Assembly: GCF_964275005.1 (NCBI RefSeq)
Contig: NW_027307670.1
Location: 161,424 to 225,423, forward strand
From: Diadema setosum
Lineage: Eukaryota > Echinodermata > Echinoidea > Diadematoida > Diadematidae
Length of the DNA stretch: 64,000 bases
Direction: 5' to 3'
In this document: positions 46,996 to 58,938 of the stretch, one piece after another
How positions within the stretch are numbered: position 1 is the stretch's first letter
How the letters are laid out: each line of letters starts with the position of its first letter
Program-made: the position numbers and the translations under genes
Notes under the pieces: model-generated
Seen by the model: the letters and a program-made list of their open reading frames with translations, nothing else
Database searches by the model: none
What the model was told of the DNA's origin: nothing

Positions 46996-49649
46996 AGACT
47001 TACCTCCCGATCTTAAAATTAATCTTATAGCATGTACTAACAATGGTGAAAGTTTCATGCTTTAGTCAAATTTTGCACAATTCTTCGGCTTATCTGCTCT
47101 ACTATTACAAGAAATTGTTGAGAAGAAAGAAGAAGGCATAATATCTAAATCACTGCATGATCATCTTCGTATACTTAAAAAGGATAGCCCGCAGGAGTAC
47201 TGGAAGTTACTGAATGGCCGTAAGCGTGACTCCTGTGCGGCAAAGGTCCCTTTGGTTGATTTTGTGCGTCATTTTAGTAAACTGAATTCGGTTCGAAAAT
47301 TAATTTCAATTACAGAGTATGATTTGGATGGATCAACAGGTAATAATGAGTTAAATGCACCAATTGTAATTGATGAAGTCATTAAGATGGTTCAGAAGTT
47401 AAGGAATAATAAGGCATGTGGTACTGATTTGATTAGGAATGAATTTTTAAAACATTGTTCAAGTCGTGGTTTGGATTGTATTACAATGTACTTTAATATA
47501 ATTTTGGAAAGTGGTTTAGTTCCAAAAGACTGGTGTCTCGGTACTATAGTACCAATTTTTAAGAAAAAGGGAAGGGATACAGACCCAGATAATTATCGTG
47601 GAATAACACTTTTAAGCTGTTTGGGGAAGTTATTCACTTCTATTTTGAATCATAGGATAACAACCTACCATAATAATCAAGGTATGCTTGGAGAAGAACA
47701 AGCTGGCTTTCGGGCTGGATATTCTGCAATGGATCACGCCTTTGTTTTGAAAACTTTAATTGATATATATTTGTCTAAACGCAAACGAATTTATTGTGCA
47801 TTCATTGACTTTAAGAAAGCCTTTGATATGGTTGATAGGGTATCACTTTGGCATAAAATGTTGAGGTCTGGGGTGGATGGTAAGGTGTTTACAGTTATAA
47901 AGAATATGTATGCTCAAGCCAAATCTTGTGTATTAGTAGGTGGTCAACATTCTGAGGCTTCTCAGTGTAATGTTGGTGTACGGCAGGGTGAAAATTTATC
48001 GCCTCTGCTTTTTGCATTATATCTCAATGATTTTGAATCGTTCTTGAGTTGCCGTTTCAAGGGACTACAGTTTTTGTTTGAAAAAGTTAGTGTTGATATT
48101 TTAGACAAAGAAGTCAATGAAGATCTTATTCAGTTATTATACATTTATATACATTGTTGTATGCAGACGACACTCTTATTTTAGCCGACAGTGCAGAAGA
48201 GCTTCAGTTGGCTTTGAATGCATTGCATCGATATTGTATAGATTGGAAGTTAAGTGTCAATACTACAAAAACTAAAGTCCTGATTTTCTCAAGAGGCAAA
48301 GTACGTAACTTTCCATTGTTCAGTTTTGGTGAAGACAAACTTGATGTAGTGGATGATTTTGTTTATTTAGGTATTCAATTTACTCAAGTTTTAAGAAGGC
48401 TATTTCTAAACAGGTGACACAGGCAAGAAAAGCACTTTTTTTCTATGTCACTAAAGGTTCAGAAACTCAAGCTTCCTGTGGATATTTAATGCGAACTGCT
48501 TGATCAGTTAGTGTTACCAATACTATTGTACGGGTGTGAAGTTTGGGGTTTTGAGGATTTGAGTCAAATCGAAATTTTTCATAGGAAATTCTTGAAATCG
48601 TTGTTATGTGTAAATAAATTTACTCCAGATTGTAGGGTATATGCAGAAACCGGGAGAACACGACTGGCTAATACTGTTAAATATCGTATGGTTAGCTTCT
48701 GGCTGAGGATCATAAAGGGTTCTTCTGCTAAATATTCATTCAGGTTTTATACACTCCAAAGATTGATAAGTCAACAGGACACGACCTTTGTCGATATCTC
48801 ATATTGAGGAAATTTTAAACAATGCTGGTCTTGGTGTTGTATGGCTAAGAAAAGGGGAAGGATTTAGTAATAACTGGATGTTAAGCACCTTGAAGCTGAG
48901 ATTAAGTGATATGTCTAAACAGGATTTGATGGCAAATATTTGGTCAAATAGAATATGTTTAAATTATAGGATTTTTGAGACGAATAGTCTCTTTGAAAGG
49001 TATTTAGTCCAGTTGAGTAAAAGGGATAGAATTTCATTGAGCCGTTTTAGATGTAGGTCAAGTCAGTTGCCAGTTAATAATAGAAGATTTGTACAGTCAT
49101 TTTGATGAAAGGGATGTTCATTGCCCTTGTTGTGATAGACATGCAACGGGTGATGAATTTCACTATGTTTTCGTTTGCCCCTTCTTTGAGAAGGAAAGAA
49201 AGTTATATTTAAGCAATCATTATTTGGTTAAACGTCCTTGCTCATTACACATGTCCAGATTATTTTCATGCTCGCATTTAGGACAGCTTAAAAGATTAGT
49301 ATTATTTGTGAGGCTGATCATGTCATATTTTGCAAGTTTGCAGAAGCCTGAACAAGTTGAGTGTACTGTAGTCAAGAAAGAAAATATTGTAATACTCGAT
49401 GTCTAGTACATATTTTGTTGTTGTATGTCACGATTGTTTGGTCGTATGGTTCATACGATTAGTTAACCTTGCTTGCCAATTTGTATATCACTGTATGTTT
49501 AGTATGTATAGACTATTTTATATACATCATTGTAATATATCACAAACATGTATTCTTTTTATATTGTAATGACCATATCTTGTATTTATGTGTTGTACTC
49601 TCATACCCCAGAATGGGGTCGGAAGACTCGAATAAAATCTAAAATCTAA

Positions 49650-50150
49650 TAGACATTTTGTATGACTTTCTGCCATTTCAAATTACTTCAGAGGGATTCC
49701 TTTGCAGATAAGTCAGGCCTCACCCGCCGCCCAGAAACAGAAACTTGCAGGAAAACATATGCATACACACACACAAACAGACAGAGGACAAGCATGTTAT
49801 CACAGTAGTACATGCAATAGCAGGTAAGTGGCACGCGTCTAGCAGGTAAAACGTAAGTACTGAACTCTTTAACATCCTTCATGTCCACCCGCAGAAATTG
49901 TTCTGCTCGTACTCGCAACAAGCCCGCGTAACTTGTCCGGATGCACAGTTGCCCGCCGGAAAGGTGTGACACGCAGCACACCGTAACACACAGACAGACA
50001 CACGCACACACCTCCCCCGCCGAACTCTCCACTACTACTAGTATACCCACACACACGCACTCGTCTCCGTACACGTACACGTTATTTTACAAGAAGTGTA
50101 CTGCTATATCCTAGAGAAGTGAGTCTATTTATATCAACATACTATAGTAC
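49650..50150. other. Right internal sequence of the minisatellite-TIR element
   Basis: Sequence with an interrupted CA-rich tract and GC-rich blocks. Minus-strand frames (Cys/Val-rich) are repeat artefacts. No gene recognised. Confidence 0.4.
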
Positions 50151-50154
50151 TTGT

Positions 50155-50316
50155 CGTTTTTACATTTGTGGACGACGTTTGAAATCATTTCTACATTAGT
50201 GGGCGTTTTCTACATTTGTGGGCGATGTTAAATTTTTACATTTGTGGTCGATTTTCTACATTTGTGGGCGATGTATTTTTACATTTGTGGGCGTTTTTAC
50301 ATTTGTGGGTTTAACA
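50155..50316. repeat. TACATTTGTGGGCG minisatellite (right TIR)
   Basis: Nine or so units of TTTACATTTGTGGGCG with variable spacers, inverted relative to the array at 39110-39330. Confidence 0.9.
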
Positions 50317-53300
50317 GCAGTTTATTTTCCGCATGAAGATTCAAAATATTTTGATAGTGATGTATTTGATACCATTATAAATGATTGCATCAATATCCAA
50401 GCCAAGTATGACATTCCTTTGCTGTTGGTTGGTGACTTTAATTCTAGGACGGCTTGTCTCCAAGATTTTGTTACTATTGAGGATGAAATCCAAAATGAAA
50501 CTGGTTTGCATTTTATGAATGACTCGATTTTCAATGCAAGAAATGAGCTTGAGTCTCTTGGTATTTGCACCGACAGATACAATACGGATCACAAAACCTA
50601 TAACAATGGATTTAAATTGATAGAACTGTGTAAATGTTTAGATATACATATTGTTAACGGTAGAGTTGGTGATGATAAAAGTAAAGGTAGCGTTACATGT
50701 GCAGATGTTAGCACCATTGACTACGCAATAGCCTCATCTGAACTATTTATGAACCTCAGTAACTTTTATGTGGATATGTTTGATGAACTCTTGTCCGACA
50801 AACATTGCCCGATCGTCTTAAGTATCCATGCAAAAACGTCATCAACTGTTCCTTCTTTGAAAAGTATTGACAATACGGTCAATAGTTCCGAGAAGGATGA
50901 TAACAAGTATTATAACACAAAAAAAAATGAGAAGGATTCAATGGAATAACGATAGGAAGTCTGAGTTTGTAGATGGTCTGAACGCTTTTGCTATATCCGA
51001 ATTAGATTCCTTTATCGAGTCCATAAATGTTGATAATGTTGGTCAAGAGGACATCGACAAAGCGACCAATCTATTGCAAGAAGTGTATGTTAATGCGGCT
51101 TCTTCATCTGGAATGCTGCACGAAATGAAGAGTAAATCGCATATTAGCAAAACGACTCTTTCTAGTTCACAACTATGGTTTGATAAAGAGTGCAAAGAAT
51201 ATAGGAAAAAAATTCATGCAAATTGAAAACAAATGTCGAGAAAATAGATCAGATTATATAGATGAAAAGAGAGCAATTGGCAAGAGTTATAAAAACTTTG
51301 TACGATCAAAGAGAAGAAAATACTTTGCTGACTTACATACTATCATAAGGAGTTTGAAAAGTAAAAATCCCAAAGATTACTGGAATATTATAAGTAGAAA
51401 CAAAAAAGGAACTACAGTATCTTCGAACATTTCAGTAGAAGATTTCTTTGAACACTTTAAAAGCTTAAACAATCAAGCTTTGAATACTGATGTCGTAGAA
51501 CTTGTTTATGGCATTGGTATGAATTATGAATTGAATCGAAGAATTGATGAGTCTGAAGTGATACAGCAGCTTAAATGTCTTCAAAATGACAAGGCTCCTG
51601 GGGATGATATGATTCTAAACGAATTGTTAAAGAATAGCTCTAAATCTTTTTTGAAACTTGTTACCAAACTGTTTAATGTAGTGCTTGAAACAGGTATTAT
51701 ACCCTCAAGCTGGGTGGTAGGCTTGATTAAACCTTTGTTCAAAGGTAAAGGCTCACCTGATGCTGCTGATAACTACAGGGGTATCACCCTCTTAAGTTGT
51801 GTTGGTAAGCTATTCACTGCTATTCTAAATGAACGCATTACTTTGTTCATTGACTCTTATGATCTACTTGGTGAAGTTCAAGCCGGTTTCCGGTCAGGTT
51901 ATTCTACGATGGATCATATTTTTTCATTGCACGCAATTGTTGATTGGCATTTACAAAAAAAGAAAAAAATTGTATTGTGCTTTTGTGGATTATAAAAAAG
52001 CTTTTGATTTAGTTGATCGAAGTTCGCTTTGGATCAAATTATTGAAGGACGGGATTGATGGAAAATTATTGCGTGTAATAGTCAAAATATACGACAACGC
52101 TAAATCTTGCATTTCATATGGTGGTAAGAAATCAAACTTTTTCAGAGCAACGCAGGAGTAAGGCAAGGTGAAAATTTTTCTCCAATCTTATTTGCACTGT
52201 ATCTTAATGATTTTGAATCTTTTTTACAAGAGAGATACAATGGTCTGAGCTCTCTATCTACATCAATTCACGATTGCTTTTATGAGAATGAAATGGATGT
52301 TTATATAAATTTATTCACTCTTTTGTACGCTGACGATACTATCGTACTTGCTGAAAGTGCGAATGATTTATATACAAGATGCTCTTAACGCTCTTTCTGA
52401 TTATTGCCAATTGTGGCATCTTACTGTTAAAACCACAAAGACGAATGTTGTTATTTTTTCTAGAGGAAAAGTTAGAAATATTCCGAAGTTTTATTTTGCC
52501 AATGAACCTTTAAGTGTAATTGATGAGTATGTGTATTTAGGAACAATTTTCAACTATAACAATAGCTTCAAAAAAGCTATAAATAAACAAGTAACTCAAG
52601 CACAAAGAGCTATGTACTCCATGAAGAGCAAAATCGCGTCTCTTTGTCTACCTGTTGATATACAACTTGAGCCATTTAATCAATTGATATTACCAATTCT
52701 GTTATATGGATGTGAGGTTTGGAGTTTTGAAAATGTAATTCAAATTGAAACATTTTATTTGAAGTTCTGTAAAGAATTGCTTGGTCTGAACAAGAGAACT
52801 CCCAATTGTATGACTTGATACGGTGAACTTGGGCACTACAAATTAGAAAAAACTGTCACTAGTCGAATGCTAATGTTCTGGTATCGTCTCGTAAATGGGA
52901 AATCAGCTAAATTATCAAGCATCATTTATAGCTTTGAATTTTTCTCCTTTTTGAAGGGAAAAAATCAGATGGGTTGGATTCTTAAAGTAACGAATACTCT
53001 TGATAGCTTAGGCCTTTCTGACGTGTGGAGGAGTCAAGCAAGTAATCTATCTTTATCTTCATTCAAAAGAATAATAGATACAAAATTTAAAGATATGAGT
53101 CAACAGGAGTGGCACAGTGATGTTGAGTTAAACAATCAGTGCACTGTTTATAGAATTTTTAAGCAGCAATTATGCTTTGAAAAGTATCTGATTCGTCTTA
53201 ATGAAAATAATAGGAAATCTTTAACACGTTTTCGTTGCCTTAATCATAAGCTTCCAATAGTGTCTGGGCGTTACAAAGACATTCCAAGAATTGAACGTGT

Positions 53301-53852
53301 GTGTACCTATTGTTCTAAAAATGATATTGGTGATGAATTGCATTATTTATTTTTATGTCCCTACTTTAAGACAGAACGTAAAAGATTTCTCGAAAAGTAT
53401 TATAGGAAGTATCCTAACACATTTAAATATGACCAATTGTTCAATTACACTAAGAAAAAGACTTTGTTAAACATTTCGAGGTTTTGTAAGGTAATAATGT
53501 CCTTTTTTAGTTAGCTACTGCACTTTATTATTTCGTTTGATTTAGTTTATTTCATAATACCCTTTGCGTGATTATTTGCATCAGGCAGTGCCTGCATTGT
53601 TCGTAAGTCATGTGATAGATTTACATTTGTATAGTATATTATTTATAAGATATTATTTATAACATACTTTATGCAAATTTTATTTGAAAAGTATGTTGAT
53701 ATCTTGTATATATTTGTATTATACATGTATATATGTTAATTCTTATTTGAAATTTTTCTATTTTGTGTATTTTCAATTGACATTGTACTCCCATACCCCA
53801 TGAGGGTCGTTGAGTAATAAATCAAACTTCAAACTTCAAACTTCAACTTCAA

Positions 53853-54313
53853 GCCAATGGGCGTCTCGTACTGAGTGCGCGAATGCTTGCTTAGTGCGCG
53901 AACCTTTGTTACAAGTGCGCGATAAACATGTTGCCCTGGGGGTGGGGGAGAGCAGGGGGGGGGGGTCGGCTGAGACACCGCAATTTGAGCTCATGGCTGC
54001 ACCTAGTGCCATAAAATGTCTGCTGCCCTCAACGAACCCGAGTCGGTCAATAGGTATAATCTCTTTGACTCTTTGATTGTTACCACATGTGCGCGTTGCC
54101 GACGGCGAATATAAATGGTTGACAACAGACCGCTCGCCGAGTTCTTGAACAATCTTCGAAATTACTCACTGAGACGCACTTTGCATGCTAAATATAGCAA
54201 GAAAGGAGACCTATTCAAAAGCAAACTTTGCTATTGGTCTGAGGCGCTCATTGAAGGTGCTCATGTGTTGTGAATGCAACAGCGAAATGTGGGTGGTATT
54301 CAAAACGCCCTAT
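53853..54313. other. Flank between LINE A and the next TIR element
   Basis: Mixed sequence with a GTGCGCGA word repeated three times near 53874-53920 and a G run at 53956-53965. No gene recognised. Confidence 0.4.
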
Positions 54314-55003
54314 TATAGACCGATTCAATTTCGATGACCTATTCACCTACCGCCGCTAGCGGCGCTATAACGGTCGCCATAACTGGGGGCCAACGGGGGC
54401 TGCCAGCGAGCTAGCTACCCAGCGAGTAGTCCAGATTCTGGACGTTTTTTTATCATTACGCATCCATGTGCGCTCCACAGCTTATCGCGCTATCCCCTGT
54501 AACCGCTCGATATCGATGAGGGCGCCAACAAACCTGTCCGAAAAAAACGTCCAGAATGGTTTGACAGTGCGTAGGGTCAAAAGTTCATATTAGGTATGCT
54601 GACGTAATGCCCTATCTCTCGCAAGCTCATTGCGTATGCATGAAAACTAAGGGATCGATCACAGAAAAGAGTTCTGTGGGATCGATCGATCTGCAGCCAG
54701 CTGTGTGCATTGCACCGTGAATACAGTGCGATCTGCAACAATTACTAATTATGTGCACAGAGATGCCTGCATTTTTGCACAACACACATTATCACAAAGA
54801 GCCAACTCTTTGATCACAATGCAATGCGAAACTCGGTACTTCAGTGATCCGTACCATGCATTGTTGCACAGCTGATTCGTGCAACGTTTTTGACTGGCTG
54901 AAAGTTATGGTTGCAGTCATCTAGGACCTACTTTCACGTTGTGTTTTGGACTTTGTTGTGCCCAGATTCGATGATGACTTGAATATTATTCTTGAGATTG
55001 GAA

Positions 55004-55159
55004 ATGGCTAGCTACAAATCGCCAGCTCGCCGATGTATGATTTGTGATGTGCCACTTCTAACGTCCAAACACTACATAAAACTACAAAGAACTCTGTGAA
55101 GGTCGTGAAATGTGGACCTCAAGAAGAGTTGGAAGATTTGTTTGGCGATGTTATTGTTG
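55004..55159 (+). pseudogene. Possible N-terminal zinc-finger exon of the helicase-bearing transposon
   Basis: It starts at ATG 55004 and reads MASYKSPARRCMICDVPLL; after a likely frameshift near 55095 it reads VVKCGPQEELEDLFGDVIV, ending at a donor-like GTAAAG (55160). A CxxC followed by a LxxLFGxxV segment resembles N-terminal zinc-finger modules of invertebrate transposases. This resemblance is from memory and weak. No following exon was found. Confidence 0.3.
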
Positions 55160-55890
55160 GTAAAGGGGATCAATGTGTTTTTTGTTTGTTTTTTGGGGGG
55201 ATTGTGCCAATCATGTTCATTAAAGGAAATAATATTTTGTCATTAATTATTCTTCATTAATAATATTGTATGATGAAATATTCAGAAATTAAAGAAATTC
55301 TTTAATTGACATAGGCACTTGTATGCACCTGTTTTCAATATTATCTGGCCCACTAAGTAACAATGTAATTTTGGAATATAAGCTCAGGGCTGTGAGATGT
55401 GGGTTCTATGAACCATACTTAGCTATGGTATACAAGATATCAAGCATATTCAGGGGTGGAGAAGGTGAAGGGGATACATTACACAATTTGTAGTGCAAAG
55501 TTTTGAAGTACATGTAAGGAACCAGAAAATGCCTTTTTTGTTTGTTCTTTTCCCCAAATGTTAGTAGAGAGCAGTCTAAATTTAAAGAATTGCGCTAAGT
55601 TTGTAAAACTTTTATCATTTTATTACCACTTCATGTAGGGCCTACTGGGCAGTTAGACCGAAACTATTTGCTTTGATAATTTCTGTAACAGAGACAATCA
55701 GACCAATATCCCTGTTGTAAGAATACCCCGTCATTCAGTCTTTTGTCTGTTAGTCTTCATGATAATAAAGCTAAATTTAGTAAAGCAAGATGAAGACGCT
55801 AAGGGCATTTTTGCTACAGAGATATTGGTAGATTGGTCTCTGCAATTACAGAAGTGAACAGTTTTGGTTGAACTGCCCTTCTGCATATGC

Positions 55891-55928
<38 letters not shown>

Positions 55929-57731
55929 AATCATATCTTCCTTTTTTTTTGCAAACCATACCTGTATTTGCTCAAAATAGTAGCTCCATGTATATATACA
56001 TTATTAGATAAGTAGGCCTATTCATATCAAAAGACTGTATGACAGAGCAACCTGTTTGTTTCTAATTCACAAACATTTAAGGGGGGATATCAGCATGAAA
56101 TTATGCTTGGGAAATGTGTGGGCCATGCACACAACACACACAAACGCATACACGCATGTGCACACACACACACACACACACACACAAACGCATACACGCA
56201 TGTGCACACACACACACATACACACACTCACGTGTTAGCAATTTGATTAAACCCCCTATTACAATTCACATCCAAATTAAAACATTGTACATATACTTTG
56301 TACATACAGCTGTAATTACAATGTAGTAGACTTTACCTTTTTTTCCACGTTTATGGCGGCTGATTATTGGTAAATAAGTTAAGATTTTTTTTTTCAGTGT
56401 TGAGGTGTGGTCAGAAAATACGTCAATTTATCACTGTTGTACTTTGAAATGTACAATGTACAGTGTACATGTACATTGTACATGTGCAATATATGTTCTG
56501 TTAAATACACTGTGTAGTCTTCATCATTTCATGTCCAGTAAGAGCAGACAGCAAAGTGAAAACAAATGGACTACAAGTAGTGTAATTTGAACATTTCATT
56601 ATAAAAATTTGGCCATGATGGTAAAACTGTTAATGTTGTACCAACTACCAAGGAAGTTTCAAAGCTAGCATCCCACTCCCAACTGCCAATAATGAGGTCA
56701 AAAAGTTGTCACTCTGGGAAGGACATTCAAAATAATTCCTCAGGTGTATAAGTGCCTTCAAAGTTGGATACTCTGTGCCACCAAGTACTCATAAGGAACT
56801 GAAATTAAATGTTCTATAGGTTCTCCATGCTCTTGAAATTCCTTCATTATACACTTTCATTTGTATATGTACATGTACAAGTACTGTCATATCCAATACA
56901 TTTACTGTATATTCATGATAGTTCATGATCATTGTTCAATAACAGTGCATCATTTCAAACAAAATACATTGTAAACTGTTTGACTCTGAATGTTGATGTC
57001 AGAGAAATAATATGATATGTCACATTTCAGTCTGATTACCATGTGTAGTAGACTCTCATTACACATCAAAAACACAGGATTAACACAAACTGGTTACAAG
57101 TTATGACAAAGAAATCTTCCTGGTCCCACTGTAGATTTTGTTTTTTCATTTGTTGTGTTTTACAACAATTCTTGGTAAAAAAAAAAAATTGCTTCGAAGT
57201 TCAAAAAAAGAAAATAAATTCATTGCTACACAGCTCACACTACAGGTATAAATGTTCATGTGCATTAACAGAACTAGTTTTATTTTTATCAAAATGAGCC
57301 AAAGAACATACTGTACTTCTCATGAATGATTTTGTATGTAAAGAAAGTATATGTAAACAAGTTCTTGGTAGTTGTACAACTCAAAAACATACCGTACACA
57401 TGTGTACACTTGTATGTACATGTATGCATAGATGAATATGCGATGTACAATTACATGTACATGTGCAGACAAATGGCATAACAGTTCAATTTTCAAACAC
57501 CCACCCAAACACCCAAAACACACAGCCCATCCCCACTTGGCATGGTCTGTATGTACATACGTACATGTAATCCACTACATCACAAAAACACAACCTTGAA
57601 CTAAAATATTTCAACTTTTCCATAATCTTATCACTTGTAATTACGATATGTACCCATCAACATGTCCAATGAAATGAAAATATTCATGCCTAAAAAACAA
57701 AGTACAGTATGAAAAGTAGGTGTGTACAAAT
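55160..57731. other. Non-coding interior of the helicase-bearing transposon
   Basis: AT-rich, with an AT microsatellite at 55892-55926, CA microsatellites at 56159-56186 and 56202-56228, and a TGTACA-rich palindromic patch at 56450-56480. No gene recognised. Confidence 0.5.
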
Positions 57732-57984
57732 GAAGAGTTTGTTTGCAAAAACCGATAAGTCCATATTTGTCAAATGGAGATAATTGCCATTAAAGGTCAA
57801 GAAAAATAAAGAGAATAATCAGAATTTTTTTCCTTCTTTTGACCATAACTTCAAAAATGTACCTTAATAATATTATGTAGTGACCAATATATCATTTAGA
57901 AGGTATTATTTTGTACTTTATGACAGATACCGTACTTAAAAATCTTCAAAAATGGACTTATCGGTTTTTGCAAACAAACTCTTC
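57732..57984. mobile_element. MITE with perfect 33-bp TIRs
   Basis: The 33-bp ends begin GAAGAGTTTGTTTGCAAAAA and are exact inverted copies. AAAT lies on both sides (57728-57731, 57985-57988), a possible 4-bp duplication. The 253-bp interior matches the diverged copy at 23004-23253. Perfect ends suggest recent movement. Confidence 0.9.
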
Positions 57985-58938
57985 AAATGTACATTGCATT
58001 TGCTTCTATGAATAAGAGCAAGGTACAGTAATTGCAGTGATAAAAAGAAAATCATTGTATATGTAGCGTGGAATTGCAAAAATTTAGGTGCACCAGAAAC
58101 CAATGTACCAACCACTCACCATTACAAACCTTAAGGAGGAAAAACACCCACAGTGGATTCTTGTTTTAAAACAATCATATGAATTCTCTAAAAAACAATT
58201 TTCAAAGCCCAAAGGTACAAGCTACATGTACACGTGTATACGTAACATTTTTCAGTTTAAAAAACAAAAAAAAAATCTTAGCTACGATGTACAACTGTAC
58301 AGCATGCAGCTGTACATGATTCTTCATGTTACCAGTATATCTGATAAGGCCTGAAAATTGAGTGCTTTTAAAAAGTGGATATAATCGTCTAGATCACTTG
58401 GGCATCCACACAAAACCGTACTGTGTACGCTGCTTACGTCAACACCCAGGCCAGACGCAATGCTAGCTATCAGAACTCTGATTTCACCATCTGTTGCCAA
58501 CATGCTGTCAACCACTTCCTTTTGGATATCAGTTTCCGTGTTCCAGTGGTACATATTATAAACTTATTAACATACCTGTGGCAACCTTCTGGAAGCAGTG
58601 CCATAAAGGTCGCGCACACATTACTGCACAGTTTTCTTATCATCCTTTCACAACATGCACCATGAGTCTTCAAGTCATCTGCCAGCCACTTGAACATTGT
58701 ATCTAAATCTCTTGCAGCAGACTTGACGACATGTTTTATATTTTGCTTGTCCGGCAACTGATTTACCCACACATAATTGCGAAGACCAAAGTTTTCGATG
58801 ATACCGCTACGCACATCTCTGGTTGCAGTGGCTGTCAGGGCAACAGCGGGACTGACTGACGACTTGAGTTTCGATCGTAATTCACCCAATTTTCCATACG
58901 CTGCTCGAAATGCTTTGGTGTCTCCAGATGCAGTCCCC

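Larger units (their letters stand above)
40973..47104. mobile_element. 6.1-kb Harbinger-like TIR element with AGGTCA-rich subterminal arrays
   Basis: Perfect 18-bp ends TAGTAGAGCAGATAAGCC, flanked by TTA on both sides (40970-40972, 47105-47107). A three-base TTA/TAA duplication is the rule for PIF/Harbinger elements. TIR similarity continues for over 100 bp (GTGCAAAATTTGACTAAAGC, AAGATCGGGAGGTAAGTCTG). Inside each end is an array of ~163-bp direct repeats, about five at the left (41093-41840) and six at the right (46130-46990) in inverted orientation. The centre holds degenerate repeats, microsatellites and a LINE relic, and no nuclease or Myb frame. It would depend on an autonomous partner. 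Confidence 0.85.
39737..49406 (+). pseudogene. LINE B ORF2, endonuclease-reverse transcriptase remnant
   Basis: Endonuclease: ETKTD, a stop near 39803, then GGFHGICVLIQ, GAVYLP, FFLVGDFNSRT and DYVILSAGL. Reverse transcriptase from 47252: NNKACGTDLIRNEFLK, NYRGITLLSCLGKLF, CAFIDFKKAFDMVDR, GVRQGENLSPLLFALYLND and MLYADDTLIL at 48154. The C-terminal Cys/His cluster is CPCCDRHATGDEFHYVFVC. Frameshifts near 40450, 47125, 48145, 48400 and 48800 inactivate it. The catalytic YADD is intact. No ORF1 because of 5' truncation. Confidence 0.85.
39737..49648 (+). mobile_element. LINE B, 5'-truncated and split by a Harbinger-like element
   Basis: Coding similarity starts at 39737 in the endonuclease (MLKDFSIICMLETKTD) and ends with AATAAA at 49631 and an (AAAATCT) tail. 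The LINE is interrupted at 40973-47104. Removing that element and one TTA rejoins the frame as SSYY followed by KKLLRRKKK, matching the equivalent basic segment of LINE A (YKNFVRSKRRK). It shares its 3' phrase CATACCCCAGAATGGGGTCG with LINE A. Confidence 0.85.
39110..50316. mobile_element. 11.2-kb element with minisatellite terminal inverted repeats
   Basis: The ends are TGTTGAACCCACAAATG and its inverted near-copy CATTTGTGGGTTTAACA, flanked by GCAGT on both sides (39105-39109, 50317-50321). Each end is a minisatellite of ~15-20-bp units, (C/A)CCACAAATGTAAAAA with CGCC spacers, about 200 bp at the left and 160 bp at the right. The two arms match unit by unit in inverted order for at least the first 50 bp. 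TGT...ACA ends with a 5-bp duplication resemble Ginger-like elements, but no integrase or transposase is visible. Non-repeat sequence unique to it is only 39340-39736 and 49650-50150; the rest is LINE B and its insert. Confidence 0.75.
38700..53514 (+). pseudogene. LINE A ORF2, endonuclease-reverse transcriptase remnant
   Basis: Endonuclease start at 38790-39109 (FDILCLSETKTD, a frameshift near 39030, then VLPGFSALIGAV), continued from 50317 (VYFPHEDSKYF, LLLVGDFNSRT, IDYAIASSEL, SDKHCPIVL). Reverse transcriptase: KAPGDDMILNELLK, NYRGITLLSCVGKL, VDYKKAFDLVDR, GVRQGENF in broken frame and LLYADDTIVL near 52322. The C terminus has a Cys/His cluster (CTYC...HYLFLC). Frameshifts occur near 50940, 51225, 51990, 52160 and 52370, and a stop near 52817. 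The C-terminal Cys motif and the RGITLLSC phrase link it to LINE B. Clade not assigned. Confidence 0.85.
37018..53852 (+). mobile_element. LINE A, split by two insertions
   Basis: One non-LTR element in four pieces: 37018-37479, 38276-39109 and 50317-53852, plus probable 5' UTR. Joining across the inserts restores ORF1 at the 12-bp duplication ACGACCAAGGTC and the endonuclease at GGGGCAGTTTATTTTCC. The 3' end has AATAAA at 53816 and a (AAACTTC)n tail. The 3' phrase CATACCCCA...GGGTCG is shared with LINE B, so they belong to one family. Several frameshifts and stops show this copy is dead. Confidence 0.85.
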
